A stretch of DNA of 64,000 nucleotides. Source: Conus ventricosus. Its lineage: Eukaryota > Mollusca > Gastropoda > Neogastropoda > Conidae. The position numbers and the translations under genes are program-made. The stretch lies in contig CM031628.1 of assembly GCA_018398815.1 (NCBI GenBank), positions 10,098,898 to 10,162,897 on the forward strand, in the 5' to 3' direction. The notes under the pieces are model-generated. The model searched no databases and was not told the DNA's origin. It worked only from the letters and a program-made list of their open reading frames with translations. This document shows, one piece after another, positions 1 through 10,119 of this stretch. Positions within the stretch are counted from its first letter, which is position 1. Every line of letters starts with the position of its first letter.

Positions 1-1214
1 ATCAATAAGATCAATTGCTGCTTTGAGTAAAGATTTACAATCTTCACTGCTCATGACAGCATGAAATATTCCAGCCCTCTGTTCCTGCCAAACAAACTTT
101 TCAATACACTTACCGTTTTTATTGCTATAACCTTGGTTCATATGATTGAAGCTCATCGCCATTATTAAAATTAACATGGAATTCCAAAGGCAGATGATCC
201 GACTCAATGCGTTCTTGTACATATAGAGTACATGATGCCATCATACATATATACAGATCAACAGAGGCCAAAACATAATCATTCACACTATTACCTGTAT
301 CAGAAACGTATGTACAACGACCTTGACGGTCGCCATTACATACTCCGTTTAAAATACATAATTCTAGAGCTGTGCACATGCTTAGCAAACATTTACCGTA
401 CCTGTTCAGTACCTTGTCTTCAGATTCCCTTTAACACAAAACGATTCGTTTTTTAAAGAGTTATTATACATAGTGTCGTGCATAGTTATATCCTGATTAA
501 CATTAGACATTCTGCTATTAAGGTCTCCGTTTAAAAGTATGTACATATTAGGAAATTCAAATATCTTATCCGTCAGAATATCTTCTAGTGTCCGAATACC
601 ATTATCAACATCAAAATACGAATAATATGGTGAGTTTTCCGGATGTACGTAGGTGCACACATACAAAACATCTTTGGTCAAATTGAGTAGACTTTTAGAT
701 ATTACAAACATAATGACATTGTTGTTCTCAACATCAACAGCTCTAACATGTTGCAGAAACTCTTTTTTTAATGAGACAAATTATTCCCCCTGATCGTCTT
801 CCTTGACGAGTAAATTGTACAGCGGGTTTGCAGAATATCTCATGGGTATAAAAAAGAAGGTTGTAAATAATCAAGAAAAGTTTCAACAAGACAAACAATA
901 TCGAACGATGTAACATAGGAAATAAAGTTCTGATCACCAATCTTCGACAATAACCCATTGACATTCCAGTGCAAAAAAGACAAGCGTTTATCATCCATAC
1001 GCACATTATTTTTTTCACTCCCTCGCACACGTGCACTTTTTTCTCGCTGTTTACAATCTTCACTGCCATCCACAAAACACACATCACTGACACCACTGGA
1101 GATTGGGCGAGTGTTCACGCTTTTCTCGTGCACGCTAGCGGGGGCTGCCATTGCTGCAGTGCCATCCTCTGTCACAGGTTCACGGAGAACAGTGTCACTT
1201 GCACGTGATGACAT
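1..1214 (-). pseudogene. LINE ORF2, N-terminal APE-type endonuclease (partial)
   Basis: The endonuclease nicks target DNA to prime reverse transcription. Minus-strand pieces show, in order, a 45-residue leader, LSFLHWNVNGLLSK and VCLVETF (about 1.1-0.9 kb), a GRRSGG segment (about 0.8 kb), PYYSYFDVDNG and LLNGDLNSR (0.65-0.5 kb), and ESDHLPLEF (about 0.17 kb). These are the expected N, E, D/N and SDH active-site motifs. The frame changes near 840 and 740, between 400 and 390, and at 125-127 (TAG). The linker to the reverse transcriptase starts at about 120 and leaves the window. All catalytic motifs survive although the frame does not. Confidence 0.8.
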
Positions 1215-1346
1215 TCTGCTAAAGCTAAAAGAAGACGGTGATTCTAAATTTTTTGTCCCCTGTGCATTATTTACAATTCTATGCTCAACATTTTTTATAC
1301 GACAGAAACATCTGTATTCGTCATGTGTGCTGGGCCGGCCGTATTC

Positions 1347-2313
1347 CTATTGAATTAGTTTTAGATTTTCTTGGTGGTCCAAGACAAATTTCTTTCCATC
1401 TATTATCAAATGGTCAAAAATCATTGTCGCTTTTTTGTTTTCATTTCTGGCTGCCTTCAAATGAGGTACAAGTTTACGTCGAATATCTCGGACTCGTGAG
1501 GAGAAATCTTCCCCAATAAATATGTTGGTGCCTTTTAAGTTTTCTTCTGTTACTGAGAATTCTTTCTTTGTCTTTGAAAAAAGAACATCGACCAATAATA
1601 GGGGAGTCTTCCTTTCTGATGAGTCTGTGAAGTCGGTCAAATTCAATGTCCTGTGTCATGTCCAGTTTGTCTGTTAACACATCCCTGATTAAACCTTCGC
1701 ATTGCTCTTTTGTTTCATTTTCATGTCGGGGAATGCCATAAAAGATAACATTATTTCTTTTGGACCGTCCCTCTAAGTCGTCAGTCTTCATTTCCAAGTT
1801 CTCTACCTTTTTCCACAGTTTTTCATTTTGTTCCCTTAGAGACTGATTTTCACGTTTTAAATTTGTAACATTTTCCTTCAGTTCGGTCAACTCTTCATGC
1901 AGTCCAGCGCAAATGTCTCTGACCTGTCGAATTTCTTCCTTCACCTCGTCGAACTTACTGTTAAGAATCGACATGATGTCCTTCAGCGTCGGTTCGCCGG
2001 CTGTCCGTGACGGCGAAGGGGCTCCACCAGAACCGTCACTGGCACCCTTCAGACGGCTCTGTCGAAGACTGTCCGTCCTTCCGCCAGATGTAGGCCCAGG
2101 GTTCAGCTCCACGTCCCCACAGCGGTGTAGAAAAACGCTGGAGTACAAATACGCCAGGAGCAAGCCAGCTATGACACCATGTAGCCGTCGGTCCAGTTTC
2201 AATGTCCGAATAAACATGGCTTTCTTCTTCACATCTCGTCGAGCCATGAAAGCCAGGAAGACTGGCACAAATCCTCCACAAACGGCTCGGAATGACAACG
2301 CAGTCTCCGGCAT
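1347..2313 (-). pseudogene. LINE ORF1 protein with 2A motif and coiled coil
   Basis: The reading frame starts at an ATG at 2311-2313 and stays open for about 220 residues. It then needs a frame change near 1.6 kb to continue to a stop at 1347, giving a protein of about 320 residues. Residues 45-63 are hydrophobic, residues 66-74 form the 2A core GDVELNPGP, and roughly 100-175 form a heptad-like coiled coil rich in E, K and L. A basic RNA-binding-like region with RSKRNNVIFYGIP follows. Non-LTR ORF1 proteins are nucleic-acid chaperones that coat the element RNA; that role is known for the family and not shown here. Ribosome skipping at the 2A would release the first 73 residues as a separate hydrophobic peptide or leader. 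Confidence 0.8.
2092..2118 (-). other. 2A-like ribosome-skipping motif
   Basis: Minus-strand codons encode GDVELNPGP, a full match to the D(V/I)ExNPGP consensus. A hydrophobic segment (GLLLAYLYSSVFLHRC) precedes it, as is usual upstream of active 2A sequences. In known 2A systems no peptide bond is made between the last G and P, so this would split the ORF1 product at residues 73/74. Activity is inferred from the consensus. Confidence 0.85.
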
Positions 2314-2501
2314 AGTGACGACTGTGCAGTCTCCAGGTTGATGTCGGGGCTCAGGTCAGTGAAACTTCACTTTAAAGTCGCAGCTCCTGTCACTCAGTGT
2401 CAACACTTTGCCAACCGGAAGTGACCCCCGATGCGTTTATGTAGCGGAATAGAGGGAGGGACAAACCAGTACCCATGCCATATTTGTGTGTGTTTGTGTG
2501 T

Positions 2502-2784
2502 ATTCAATTATAAACAAAGCTTGCTCTTATGTCTTAGATTGAAGAAATAGGGGGAGATAAGCATACATATCTGCAGTGGTAGATAATTCTGCCTAACTAA
2601 CAGTATGTGCTTGAGTGGGTGAATGGGAATAATAAATGCTTTTCAAAATGAGCCTTCAGCAAGCTTATATTCTCCAATGGGGAGAAAACTCACTAACATA
2701 TAACCCCTGGTCAGATCCCGATATTTCGAAACCTGATTGTATCTCCTCAGTGACCGCGAAAAGTGGTAACTTGACTCCTCTGCC
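2502..2784 (+). repeat. Half-arm copy of a palindromic MITE family
   Basis: This segment matches the left arm plus central loop of the palindrome at 15801-16390, including the AACAAAGCTTGCTC start, CGATATTTCGAAA and the loop TTGACTCCTCTGCC. The second arm is missing, so it is a truncated copy. Unrelated sequence with no recognisable feature follows to about 3017. Confidence 0.8.
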
Positions 2785-3017
2785 TTTTCGGTTTTAAGAA
2801 GAATGCTATCCCAGAAAAGGCTGGTGTGCAATACCGTAGTATGTTTGTTGAGGTTTCAAAAAACCAACCAAAGGTGTCATCTAAGAAGCAAAAGAAAAAC
2901 ATGAAAGAGCAAAACAAGCTACCTTTTCTTGTGAAAAGTAGAAAATATAAAAAGATAACCTCTTAAGACACAAGTGCTGAGGGCCAGTTCTTGGAATGAA
3001 TCCGCAAGGGACTAAAA

Positions 3018-3400
3018 TACAACAAACTAATAAACTCCAAGGATAAGTACTGAGCACCATTCCAGCAACTTACAGAGCAGCTTGGTGTTGCAATGACTGC
3101 ACGAAATATTCAATTATAAACAAAGCTTGCTCTCATGTCTTAGATTGAAGAAATAGGGGGAGATAAGCATACATATCTGCAGTGGTAGATAATTCTGCCT
3201 AACAAACAGTATGTGCTTGAGTGGGTGAATGGGAATAATAAATGCTTCTCTATATCTCCCCTTATTTCTTCCATCTAAGACATAAGAGCAAGCTTTGTTT
3301 ATAATTGAATATATCTTGCAGTCATTGCAACACCAAGCTGCTCTGTAAGTTGCTGGAATGGTGCTCAGTACTTATCCTTGGAATTTATTAGTTTATTGTA
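3018..3400. mobile_element. Foldback (palindromic) MITE with shortened centre
   Basis: Arms at 3018-3164 and 3254-3400 are inverted copies of each other, about 147 bp each around an 89-bp spacer. The dyad axis near 3209 stays constant along the arms. The outer ~90 bp of each arm (with AGCAGCTTGGTGTTGCAATG) also occurs on the right side of the 16.1-kb copy. The inner part matches the 2.5-kb copy. It has no coding capacity. The right end abuts a TA microsatellite, suggesting a TA target. Confidence 0.85.
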
Positions 3401-3489
3401 TATATATATATGACTGTGCATGAAAAAAACACCTTCATAACTGTATGATGGATTGAAAAATGGTCATATTTGTGTTGAACTTTGAAGGA

Positions 3490-3602
3490 GTATCAGCCTG
3501 CGCACACAGAAGAAGAAGAAGAAAAAGAGGAAAGAAATAAAAAAGATTATATAAAAAAATAAACACACACACATACTCATACACACCTCACACACACACA
3601 AA
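3490..3602 (+). repeat. GAA-rich and CA-rich low-complexity tract
   Basis: AGAAGAAGAAG purine repeats are followed by an imperfect CA run with interspersed T. It separates the MITE from the LINE fragment and probably marks the truncated 5' edge of that LINE. Confidence 0.7.
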
Positions 3603-3942
3603 CTAAAAATATATCATCTCAAACGACTCTAAGAACATATACTTCCTCGATTTTAGAATCCTCAGATATCAAACTAACATCTATTGCAAAAAGATCTATT
3701 GTGTCTCCTATCCCCCCATGGAAACTAATACGAGCACATTTTGATATTGACCATACAGATTTAACAAAGGCTGAAAATACTAATTTGTTATTATCCAATT
3801 TGCATGAACACTATTCCAACCATTTTAAGATATACACTGATGGGTCATTAATCAATGAACATGCAGGTGCAGCATACATTATCCCAGGTCTTAACGAAGA
3901 AAAGTCCTATTATCTTGGGAAAAAACAAATCTATCGATGCAT
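3603..3942 (+). pseudogene. RNase H-bearing LINE, segment before the transposon insertion
   Basis: The frame encodes the region just upstream of RNase H (IPPWKLIRAHFDID) and the start of RNase H itself, KIYTDGSLINEHAGAAYI. The D of YTDGS is the first catalytic aspartate. The frame stops being LINE-like exactly at 3942, inside a codon, where the DNA transposon begins. It resumes in frame at 10145. RNase H domains are typical of the I-like and related non-LTR groups. The reverse transcriptase is absent, so the copy was already 5'-truncated. Confidence 0.8.
3937..3942. repeat. Left target-site duplication ATGCAT
   Basis: ATGCAT lies immediately before the left inverted repeat and is repeated at 10139-10144 just after the right one. 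The hexamer is itself a palindrome, so a contribution from the repeat ends cannot be excluded. Using it as a single-copy target restores the RNase H frame. Confidence 0.7.
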
Positions 3943-3970
3943 TAGAGCCACAACTGTTTATCTCGAAAAA
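3943..3970 (+). repeat. Left terminal inverted repeat of the 6.2-kb transposon
   Basis: It starts TAGAGCCACAACTGTTTATC and runs on to CTCGAAAAA. The right end reads TAGAGCCACACTGTCTATC and then TTGAAAAA in reverse complement, so the two differ by one extra A and a few C/T changes. Confidence 0.85.
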
Positions 3971-4540
3971 ATTGTGTTTTGACTTTTTCATATTTTTAGG
4001 TGTATTAATACAGTCTGTTTAACATGCTGAAACATGGTTATGAAACATTTATTAGTTTTTGGTTGATAGCAAAGAAACAGTTGTTGCCCTGTCCACATCC
4101 AACCAGATTCTGCATGCCACAAATGAACAGCTAGCAGTCACAGACTGTGGCCCCAAGAATGAATGGTAGAAAGGGGAATCACCACTCTCAGGCCAAACTT
4201 GTTTATGCTAGCAGTTATCAGTTGTTGGCTGAGGAAATTCCTGCAAGCGAAAGAGAAAGGTTGGGCTATTAGATTACACCGCCCTGCAGGTCACTTCTGG
4301 GTGGGGAAAATCAGGCACCGGGAATGGCAGAATTCGGTCAAGGGGGGGTCAGCGGGGGTTCAGAGGCTTGTTTCCCACAGATAAGGAGAGTGTCTGGAGA
4401 GATGCTGGTGTAAACAAGTGGCTATATACCAGCACATCCGGCTTGTACCGTCACAACTTTCCCTCACACTGCATTCAGGAAACTTCATTGGCAGTTTTTG
4501 CTTCTGCTTCCAACTCCACTGACGTCGTATTAAATCATAA

Positions 4541-4561
4541 GTCTCTCTCTCTCTCTCTCTC

Positions 4562-4594
<33 letters not shown>

Positions 4595-4596
4595 TT

Positions 4597-4635
<39 letters not shown>

Positions 4636-4764
4636 CTCTCTCTCTTTTTCTCTCCTCTCTTCTCTTGTTGTTTTTGTTTTTGTTTTTGTTTTTTCAGGGC
4701 TCATATTGGCAGAATAGGCTATGCCTAACATGTTTATCCCTAACCATGTTACGTCTCTCTCACT

Positions 4765-4817
<53 letters not shown>
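4541..4817 (+). repeat. Two CT microsatellite blocks with a TTTTTG tract
   Basis: Pure and slightly interrupted CT runs occupy 4541-4660 and 4753-4817, separated by repeated TTTTTG units and about 60 bp of ordinary sequence. They lie in the 5' non-coding part of the transposon. Apart from them I see nothing recognisable between 3971 and 5212. Confidence 0.9.
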
Positions 4818-4829
<12 letters not shown>

Positions 4830-5212
4830 GTTGTTTTTTCCTCTCTCCCTCTTTCTCTCAATAATAAGAAACAAAATTAATGTACTGTCTATTTGTTTCC
4901 TTTTTCCACAATACCTTTTCCTTAATATTTTGTACATGCAGTTAATTTGTTTACAAAAGTGTATTATTGAACACATTTTCAAAGACGCACAGAAGCTTTC
5001 TTGTAAATATGATGAAATAAATGCTGTGAATAAAGAAATATGTGTAGCTTCATTGTTTTTTCCCCTTGTACAGTTGGCTTTGCTGCTCATCCATATTGAT
5101 AAATCAGTAGCTGAAATAAATAGCAAAACACCGTTTGAAGGAAGAGATGTTGTGAAGACTGTGATACCGATTTAACTGGTGCGTTAATTTTTTTCTTTGT
5201 TCTCCCAATCAG

Positions 5213-5314
5213 GCACCATGACTGACGACAGTTGGTCAGATCTTGAAATTGATGAGGAGACCTGCTTACTTCTTGACCAGCATGAGCCAGCATCTTCTCA
5301 TGGAACTTCTCAAG
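5213..5314 (+). CDS. Candidate first coding exon of the transposon gene
   Basis: A pyrimidine-rich acceptor (TTCTTTGTTCTCCCAATCAG) precedes GCACCATG, and the exon ends CTTCTCAAG before GTATCG, a good donor. The ATG at 5218 opens an acidic N-terminus (MTDDSWSDLEIDEETCLLL). The next strong acceptor is at 6054 (TTTAATGTTTCAG), where the OTU-like frame starts, though joining needs a one-base correction in a G run. The splice sites are read from consensus only. Confidence 0.5.
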
Positions 5315-5474
5315 GTATCGATCATTACCTCAGTATTGTTTGTGATGACAGACTTTGTAGCAGGAGAGAGGCTGAGGGTGGGAGTAAAGCCAGTAACTTG
5401 AATCTTATTGAGCAAGTTTTGTCTATGCAAATATAGTATTGTGTATACTATATTGTTACAGTTTCAGTTGTTCC

Positions 5475-5845
5475 GAGGCGGTGTCAATGCGTGCAGAATA
5501 TCCCATATACGCCACACCACATCTGCTATTTTAGCTAATGCTTCATCGACTTCATATCCCAATGTGCTGGTAAAGCCTCGGGTGCATGCTGGGTATTTTC
5601 ATGTTTCTGCAACCCACCAAACACTGACATGGATTACGGGATTTTCAACGTGCGCATTTTATCTTCTGCATGCATATGCACACGGGACCTCGGTTTATAG
5701 TCTCATCTGAAGGACTTGGGGAGAGGAGAGTCAAACAAATGGTAACTCCCGCTAATAAACAGACGGCTCAACCGGACTCGAACCCGGGACCACAAGATCA
5801 CGATCTTGCGTCTTACCGTTTGGGGCCAAAACCGCCTCCCCTATA
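5475..5845 (-). mobile_element. tRNA-derived SINE, nested in the transposon intron
   Basis: In reverse complement a tRNA-like head carries the Pol III B box GGTTCGAGTCC (plus-strand 5774-5784) with an A-box-like segment near 5816-5827. A longer body follows, containing ATCCCGTAATCCATGTCAG and ATACCCAGCATGCACCC, a sequence I associate with dispersed gastropod SINEs from memory. It lies between exon 1 and the OTU exon, so it post-dates the transposon. The 3' limit near 5475 is approximate. Confidence 0.7.
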
Positions 5846-6054
5846 CATAAAATATAATATATATATTTTTTCCTAGCCACACTATATATATTATATTATA
5901 TTGTATATCATAAAAACAGTTGGAAAGAGTCCAGGTCACTGTGTATACATGAATGAGTTTTGGATGAAAGCAGGTCTGTCAGAAGCTGATCAAACAGAAT
6001 TAAAAGTCTGTTTTAACTGAAACGCTTCATAAAAAGCATATCTTTAATGTTTCA

Positions 6055-6600
6055 GGGGGAATCCACTTGCCACTGCAATTACTGAAAGCCACAGAGAAGA
6101 AACCCTTCATGACCTGGCTGTCCGGATTCACACCAAACGTCTGGATACTCTTCTCTTGGCCAGTGGCATGGAGAGAAGACCTGTGTATCCTGATGGAAAT
6201 TGATTTTTTAAAGCTGCCTCCATTCATCTGGACAACCACACTGAAACCACGCTCCGTGCCTCTCTGTGCCAACATATTGAAGACAACCTACATGCTTACC
6301 TTGGCTTTTTTCACCTTGATGAAGGGGTGAACAGTGAGAATGATCTTTGAAGTTTGCAAAAATATCACTTGAAGAAATGCGAAATCAGGATTCTGGAACA
6401 TTGCTGCTAATGATGTGATGCCGCTGGCACTGGCCAACCTCACAAAGCGACGACTGAAAATCTTCAAAAAGCAGGAAAACTAACCACGTCGTCAACATCT
6501 CTCCATCTCTAACCAATGGTAGCAGCATTTTCTCACCCATCTACTTGGCGTATCTGGCATTGAATAATAGCGAGCACTACGATGGCTGTGTGAAACTGAA
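6055..6600 (+). pseudogene. OTU-like cysteine protease domain of the transposon protein
   Basis: One frame from 6059 reads LHDLAVRIHTKRLD, then RRPVYPDGN, a TGA at 6201-6203, and FFKAASIHLDNHTETTLRAS. This is the DGNCxF(R/K)A pattern at the start of OTU domains, with the catalytic cysteine codon replaced by TGA. A second piece in another frame reads SPIYLAYLALNNSEHYDGCV, matching the C-terminal OTU block with the catalytic histidine at 6575-6577. OTU proteases normally cut ubiquitin chains; inside a transposon the role could be processing or protecting the transposase, which is inference. The catalytic site is lost as assembled and there is a frameshift near 6480. Confidence 0.7.
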
Positions 6601-8718
6601 GAGACATCTGTACACTGTGTTTGGAATGACCGAAGAATTAACCACCCCACACATCAATGCAACTTCTCCACCCCCACCAGTGGCTGAACCTGGGGCACAA
6701 CAGTCACCACCATGCCAACATTCCCCACCACCACCACCATCTTCACCACCCCCTCCAGTGTCAGATCCACCAAAACCCACCATCAACACCACCATCAGTG
6801 TCAACTCTAACAAGCAATTCTGGTCCGCAAGAGAATGAGGACTCTCCAAAAGCATCATCTCCATCTCATGAAACTTCAGAACAAACGCAAGTCTACACAT
6901 CACCACAGAAAAAGACACCTCCGAAGAAACGAAAAGCACAGCCTAGAAGTGGAAGAAAAAATTCAAGAAAAATGCTGAAGCTACAGGGCCAGGAGTATGT
7001 GACCAGCAGGGGGAAAAAAAAGCACGTAAAAGGCAGGTCCAAGACATAGACTGCAAATGTAGACTCAGATGCACAGAGAAAATCGGCTTCGAAAAAAGGG
7101 CTAGCAATATTCAACACATACTATGGGCTTGATGCATATGAGAGACAAAAAGATTTCATTTGAGACATGTGGATCAAAAGGACACCAGAACATACCTCAA
7201 TGACAACAAAGAGCCAGTAATAAACAAGAGACAGTTTCTAGAACCTACTTTTTGACCACAGATGGGGAGAGGGTGCAGGTATGCAAGACTTTTTTCCTAG
7301 CCACACTGGATGTGGCCACGGATATGTCGCACATGCTCTACAGCACAGTCAAGATGGGACATTTATTGGGCAAGATAATCGAGGCAAGCACACACCTGCT
7401 AACAAGACTGCTGATGGGGATAGGTCTAAGGTGAAAAGACACATAGAGACCTTTTCCAGCAGTTGAGTCGCATTATTGCAGGCAGGGGAGTAGAAGGAAA
7501 TTTCTAGACTCAAGCTGAATATTAACAGAATGTATTCACTTTACTATGACACTTGTAAAGAAGAAGGGGTGGTGCCTGTATCCTCTAGCTTCTACAGACA
7601 GATTTTCAATACTGAGTACAACTTGGCATTTCATAAGCCTAAAAGGATCAATGCCTCATCTGCACAAGGTATCAGGAGGAGAAACGTGCTAAGGACACTG
7701 ACAGCAGAAAGACAGAAGGAGTACGAGGAGCACCAGGGGAGGAAGCGACAATCAAGAGAAGAAAAGGAGAAAGACAAAAAATTGTCACAGAAGCAGAAGG
7801 ACATTCACACAGTCACATTTGATATGGAGGCAGTGCTAACAACCCCATGCTCCTAGTAAGTCAGGTTCATTATAAAGAAAGTTGCAGTTTTAACCTGACT
7901 GTATTCTCACTTTCAGACAAAGAAGCCTCTTGCTTTGTTTGGAATGAATGTGATGGAAACAAAGGATCTTGTGAAGTTGCCACCTGTCTTCTGCGTTACA
8001 TCCAGTCATTGCCAGAACACATCACCCATGTCATCTTGTATTCTGATACCTGTGGCGGACAGAACAGAAATCAGTTTGTTGCTGCTGCTCTTCATTATGC
8101 GGTCAAAAGCATTTTATCACATCCAGATCATCGAAACCAAAAGTTTCTGGAAAGCGGCCATACCCATATGGAGTGTGATTCAATTCATGCTACTATCGAG
8201 AAAGCGAAAAGAATGCGTCCATTTTCATTCCAGATCAGTGGCATACAGTCATTGAGATGGCAAGATCAAATTCCCCATACACTGTAGTTCCCCTTGAATA
8301 TGCTGACTTTCTGGACTTCAAACATCTTGCTTCACAGACAATGAGGAATACCAAGACTGATATCACAGGAGCCAAAATCAGCTGGCTGAAGATTAAGTGG
8401 CTCAGGTATACAAAGGAAGAAGACACCCCTGTATTTCAATACGGAATGACAGAGTGTTTTCGGAGCCTGAAGATCAAGGGAAACAGCCGTCGAGGTCGCC
8501 AGCAAGCTGTCAGCAATGTGCAGGACCTTCCTCAGCGGTACCGGATCGTCTGCCTTTGTCTGAAGCAAAGAAAAGACCTCCTGGACCTCTGCCGGCTAGG
8601 GGTTGTGCCACAGCGACACCATCAGTTCTACCAACGGCTGCCCAGCGCCACACGCTCCAGACAGGCTTGCAGAACCAGACATTACCGGAAGGACACAGAA
8701 TCCGAAGAAGATCTGTAA
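6601..8718 (+). pseudogene. DDE/D-type transposase, frameshifted
   Basis: The order is: a proline-rich linker (6663-6780), a basic stretch (KKTPPKKRKAQPRSGRK, about 6.93 kb), a Cys-containing motif (CKCRLRCTEKI, then ERQKDFI), FFLATLDV (7.29 kb), DNRGKHTPANKT (7.38 kb), ESHYCRQGSRRKFLD (7.46 kb), and a basic coiled segment (7.66-7.8 kb). Candidate catalytic residues are D in FDMEAVL (7821-7823), D in YSDTCGGQNRN (8045-8047) and E or D in HMECDSIHATIE (8171-8179). The C-terminus (DLLDLCRLGVVPQRHHQFY) ends at TAA 8716-8718. I recognise this as a transposase family seen widely in invertebrate genomes but will not name the superfamily. About five frame changes are needed. Confidence 0.75.
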
Positions 8719-8869
8719 AATTTTCATTTGAGTGAATTTGACAGTGCGCCGATGTCTGTTTTCATTCTGAACAATAGGTGCGCTTTTTTTTTTTGTTAAT
8801 GTGGAATCAAATCAGTGAAATACATATGCTATATTTACTTTCTCTATTGTGGGGTAAATCAATGAACTA

Positions 8870-9062
8870 TATCAATGCGGACAATTCTTTTTTTCTGCTG
8901 TGGAAAATCGGTGAACAGTTTTTTTCCCATTGTGGACCAAGCAGTGAACTGAAGTAGGATACAGTGAACAGATTTTTTTTTCCTTTTGTGAATGATACAG
9001 TGAACAGTCTCTCTCCACCCCACCCCCACTCCCCTTTTGTGAATAAACCGTGAACTGTGACA
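8870..9062 (+). repeat. Clustered GTGAAC(A) motifs in the transposon 3' region
   Basis: CGGTGAACAG, CAGTGAACTG, CAGTGAACAG (twice) and CCGTGAACTG recur about every 30-50 bp, separated by T-rich stretches and TTGTG. Subterminal short repeats are common transposase binding sites, so that function is a possibility only. Confidence 0.5.
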
Positions 9063-9242
9063 ATGTAGACAGTTGTTCTTGCTGTGGATGATTCATCCTT
9101 GTGTGGATTTTGGAGACAGCAAACAAGGTAGGCATGAACAATTTTGCATAATGTGTTCAGTCTATTGTAATTTTTGTTTGTTAGCATGACAGTGTGAAGT
9201 AAAGTAGCTTTAGGGCTTGGTTGCATTCACCTTTGCCTGTGT

Positions 9243-9313
9243 GTTGTGTGTGTGTGTGTGTGTGCGTGTGCGTGCGTGCGGCGTGCGTGCGTGCGTGCGT
9301 GCGTGTGTGTGTC
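9243..9313 (+). repeat. TG and TGCG microsatellite
   Basis: A TG run grades into TGCG tetranucleotide repeats inside the 3' part of the transposon. Sequence from 9314 to 9714 shows nothing recognisable. Confidence 0.9.
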
Positions 9314-9714
9314 GTCTTCTGTTCACAGACTTTTCCAGAAACTGTCGACGTTAATTTTCTATAGGCTATTGATCTTAACCTTTTCCTTAACAACAGCTTC
9401 ACACAAGCCTATCCAGTCCATTCTTTTCTATCAGGAGTGGTTCCGAGCAAATTAATAGTGTAAAATACACAAATTAGCTCAGTGTAAAACACGGTTCAAG
9501 AATTGTTAAACACTTGTTACCTAATGTATGACATGAATTATGTCAAACTTCCAAGGCCACAACTATGTGTTTCATTCGTGAGCACTTGTTGCCCAGAATA
9601 ACACATACAAAAAACGACTATGTTTTACACCACAACTGATTTTCCTTGTACATAACAGATTGTGATCTGTAAATGTTCCATACAGTGGGACAGTTTGTCC
9701 ATGCCACAAGGGGG

Positions 9715-10119
9715 CTAGAGCCATAGAAGACAGTTGTATTCCAAACTATTACTGCAAACTGATAGGAATGTTCCGGGCCACAAGTCACTAATCCCATAGC
9801 TGATCATTTGTGGCCTGAGGATTTCAGCTGTTAAGGTCTTACCGTTGTGTTGCCACAACTTTCTAAGTCTTGTTAATATAAATAAGTTGTGATTCAAATT
9901 CTGGGAAGATGAAAGCCTTTCTTTCAGACCAAGATGTTTACTTCTTAAATTGCGTAATTCTGTGGTTTCCATTTGAGTTTTTTTAACCCTCATTTGTACA
10001 GCTTTAGAACACCATTTAGTGTTTTGTTTTTCCCAAGTTTGGAAGTTCTGCGCGCAGAGGTGTAATTTTCGGAGACCTGTGAAATCTTTAAGTGGCCATT
10101 TCCAAATGGCGTTTTTCAA
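9715..10119 (-). CDS. 134-codon open frame at the transposon right end, unknown
   Basis: A minus-strand frame opens with ATG about 20 bp inside the right inverted repeat and runs 134 codons. The product is basic (many K and R) with motifs such as GLRKLHLCAQNF and SDLWPGTF. I do not recognise it. It could be an accessory gene of the transposon on the opposite strand, or a chance open frame in a 1.4-kb region. Confidence 0.25.
   Translation of the reverse strand: MKNAIWKWPLKDFTGLRKLHLCAQNFQTWEKQNTKWCSKAVQMRVKKTQMETTELRNLRSKHLGLKERLSSSQNLNHNLFILTRLRKLWQHNGKTLTAEILRPQMISYGISDLWPGTFLSVCSNSLEYNCLLWL

Larger units (their letters stand above)
1..2330 (-). mobile_element. 5' part of a 2A-bearing non-LTR retrotransposon (CR1/L2-like, APE type)
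   Basis: On the minus strand the element reads from a 5' end near 2.33 kb through ORF1 (2A motif, hydrophobic stretch, coiled coil) into ORF2, whose apurinic-type endonuclease runs off the window at position 1. The reverse transcriptase must lie beyond the window. The ORF order and the WNVNGL, ETF, GDLNS and SDHLPL endonuclease motifs are seen directly. Membership of the CR1/L2/Crack/Rex1 group is inferred from the coiled-coil ORF1 and from the published finding that 2A sequences cluster in those clades. At least three frameshifts interrupt it. A related, older copy lies at 30.7-34.1 kb on the same strand. Confidence 0.85.

Noticed and set aside
4360..5126. Arg/Glu- and Leu/Ser-rich frames of 120-170 codons
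   Set aside because: They are translations of CT microsatellites on either strand.
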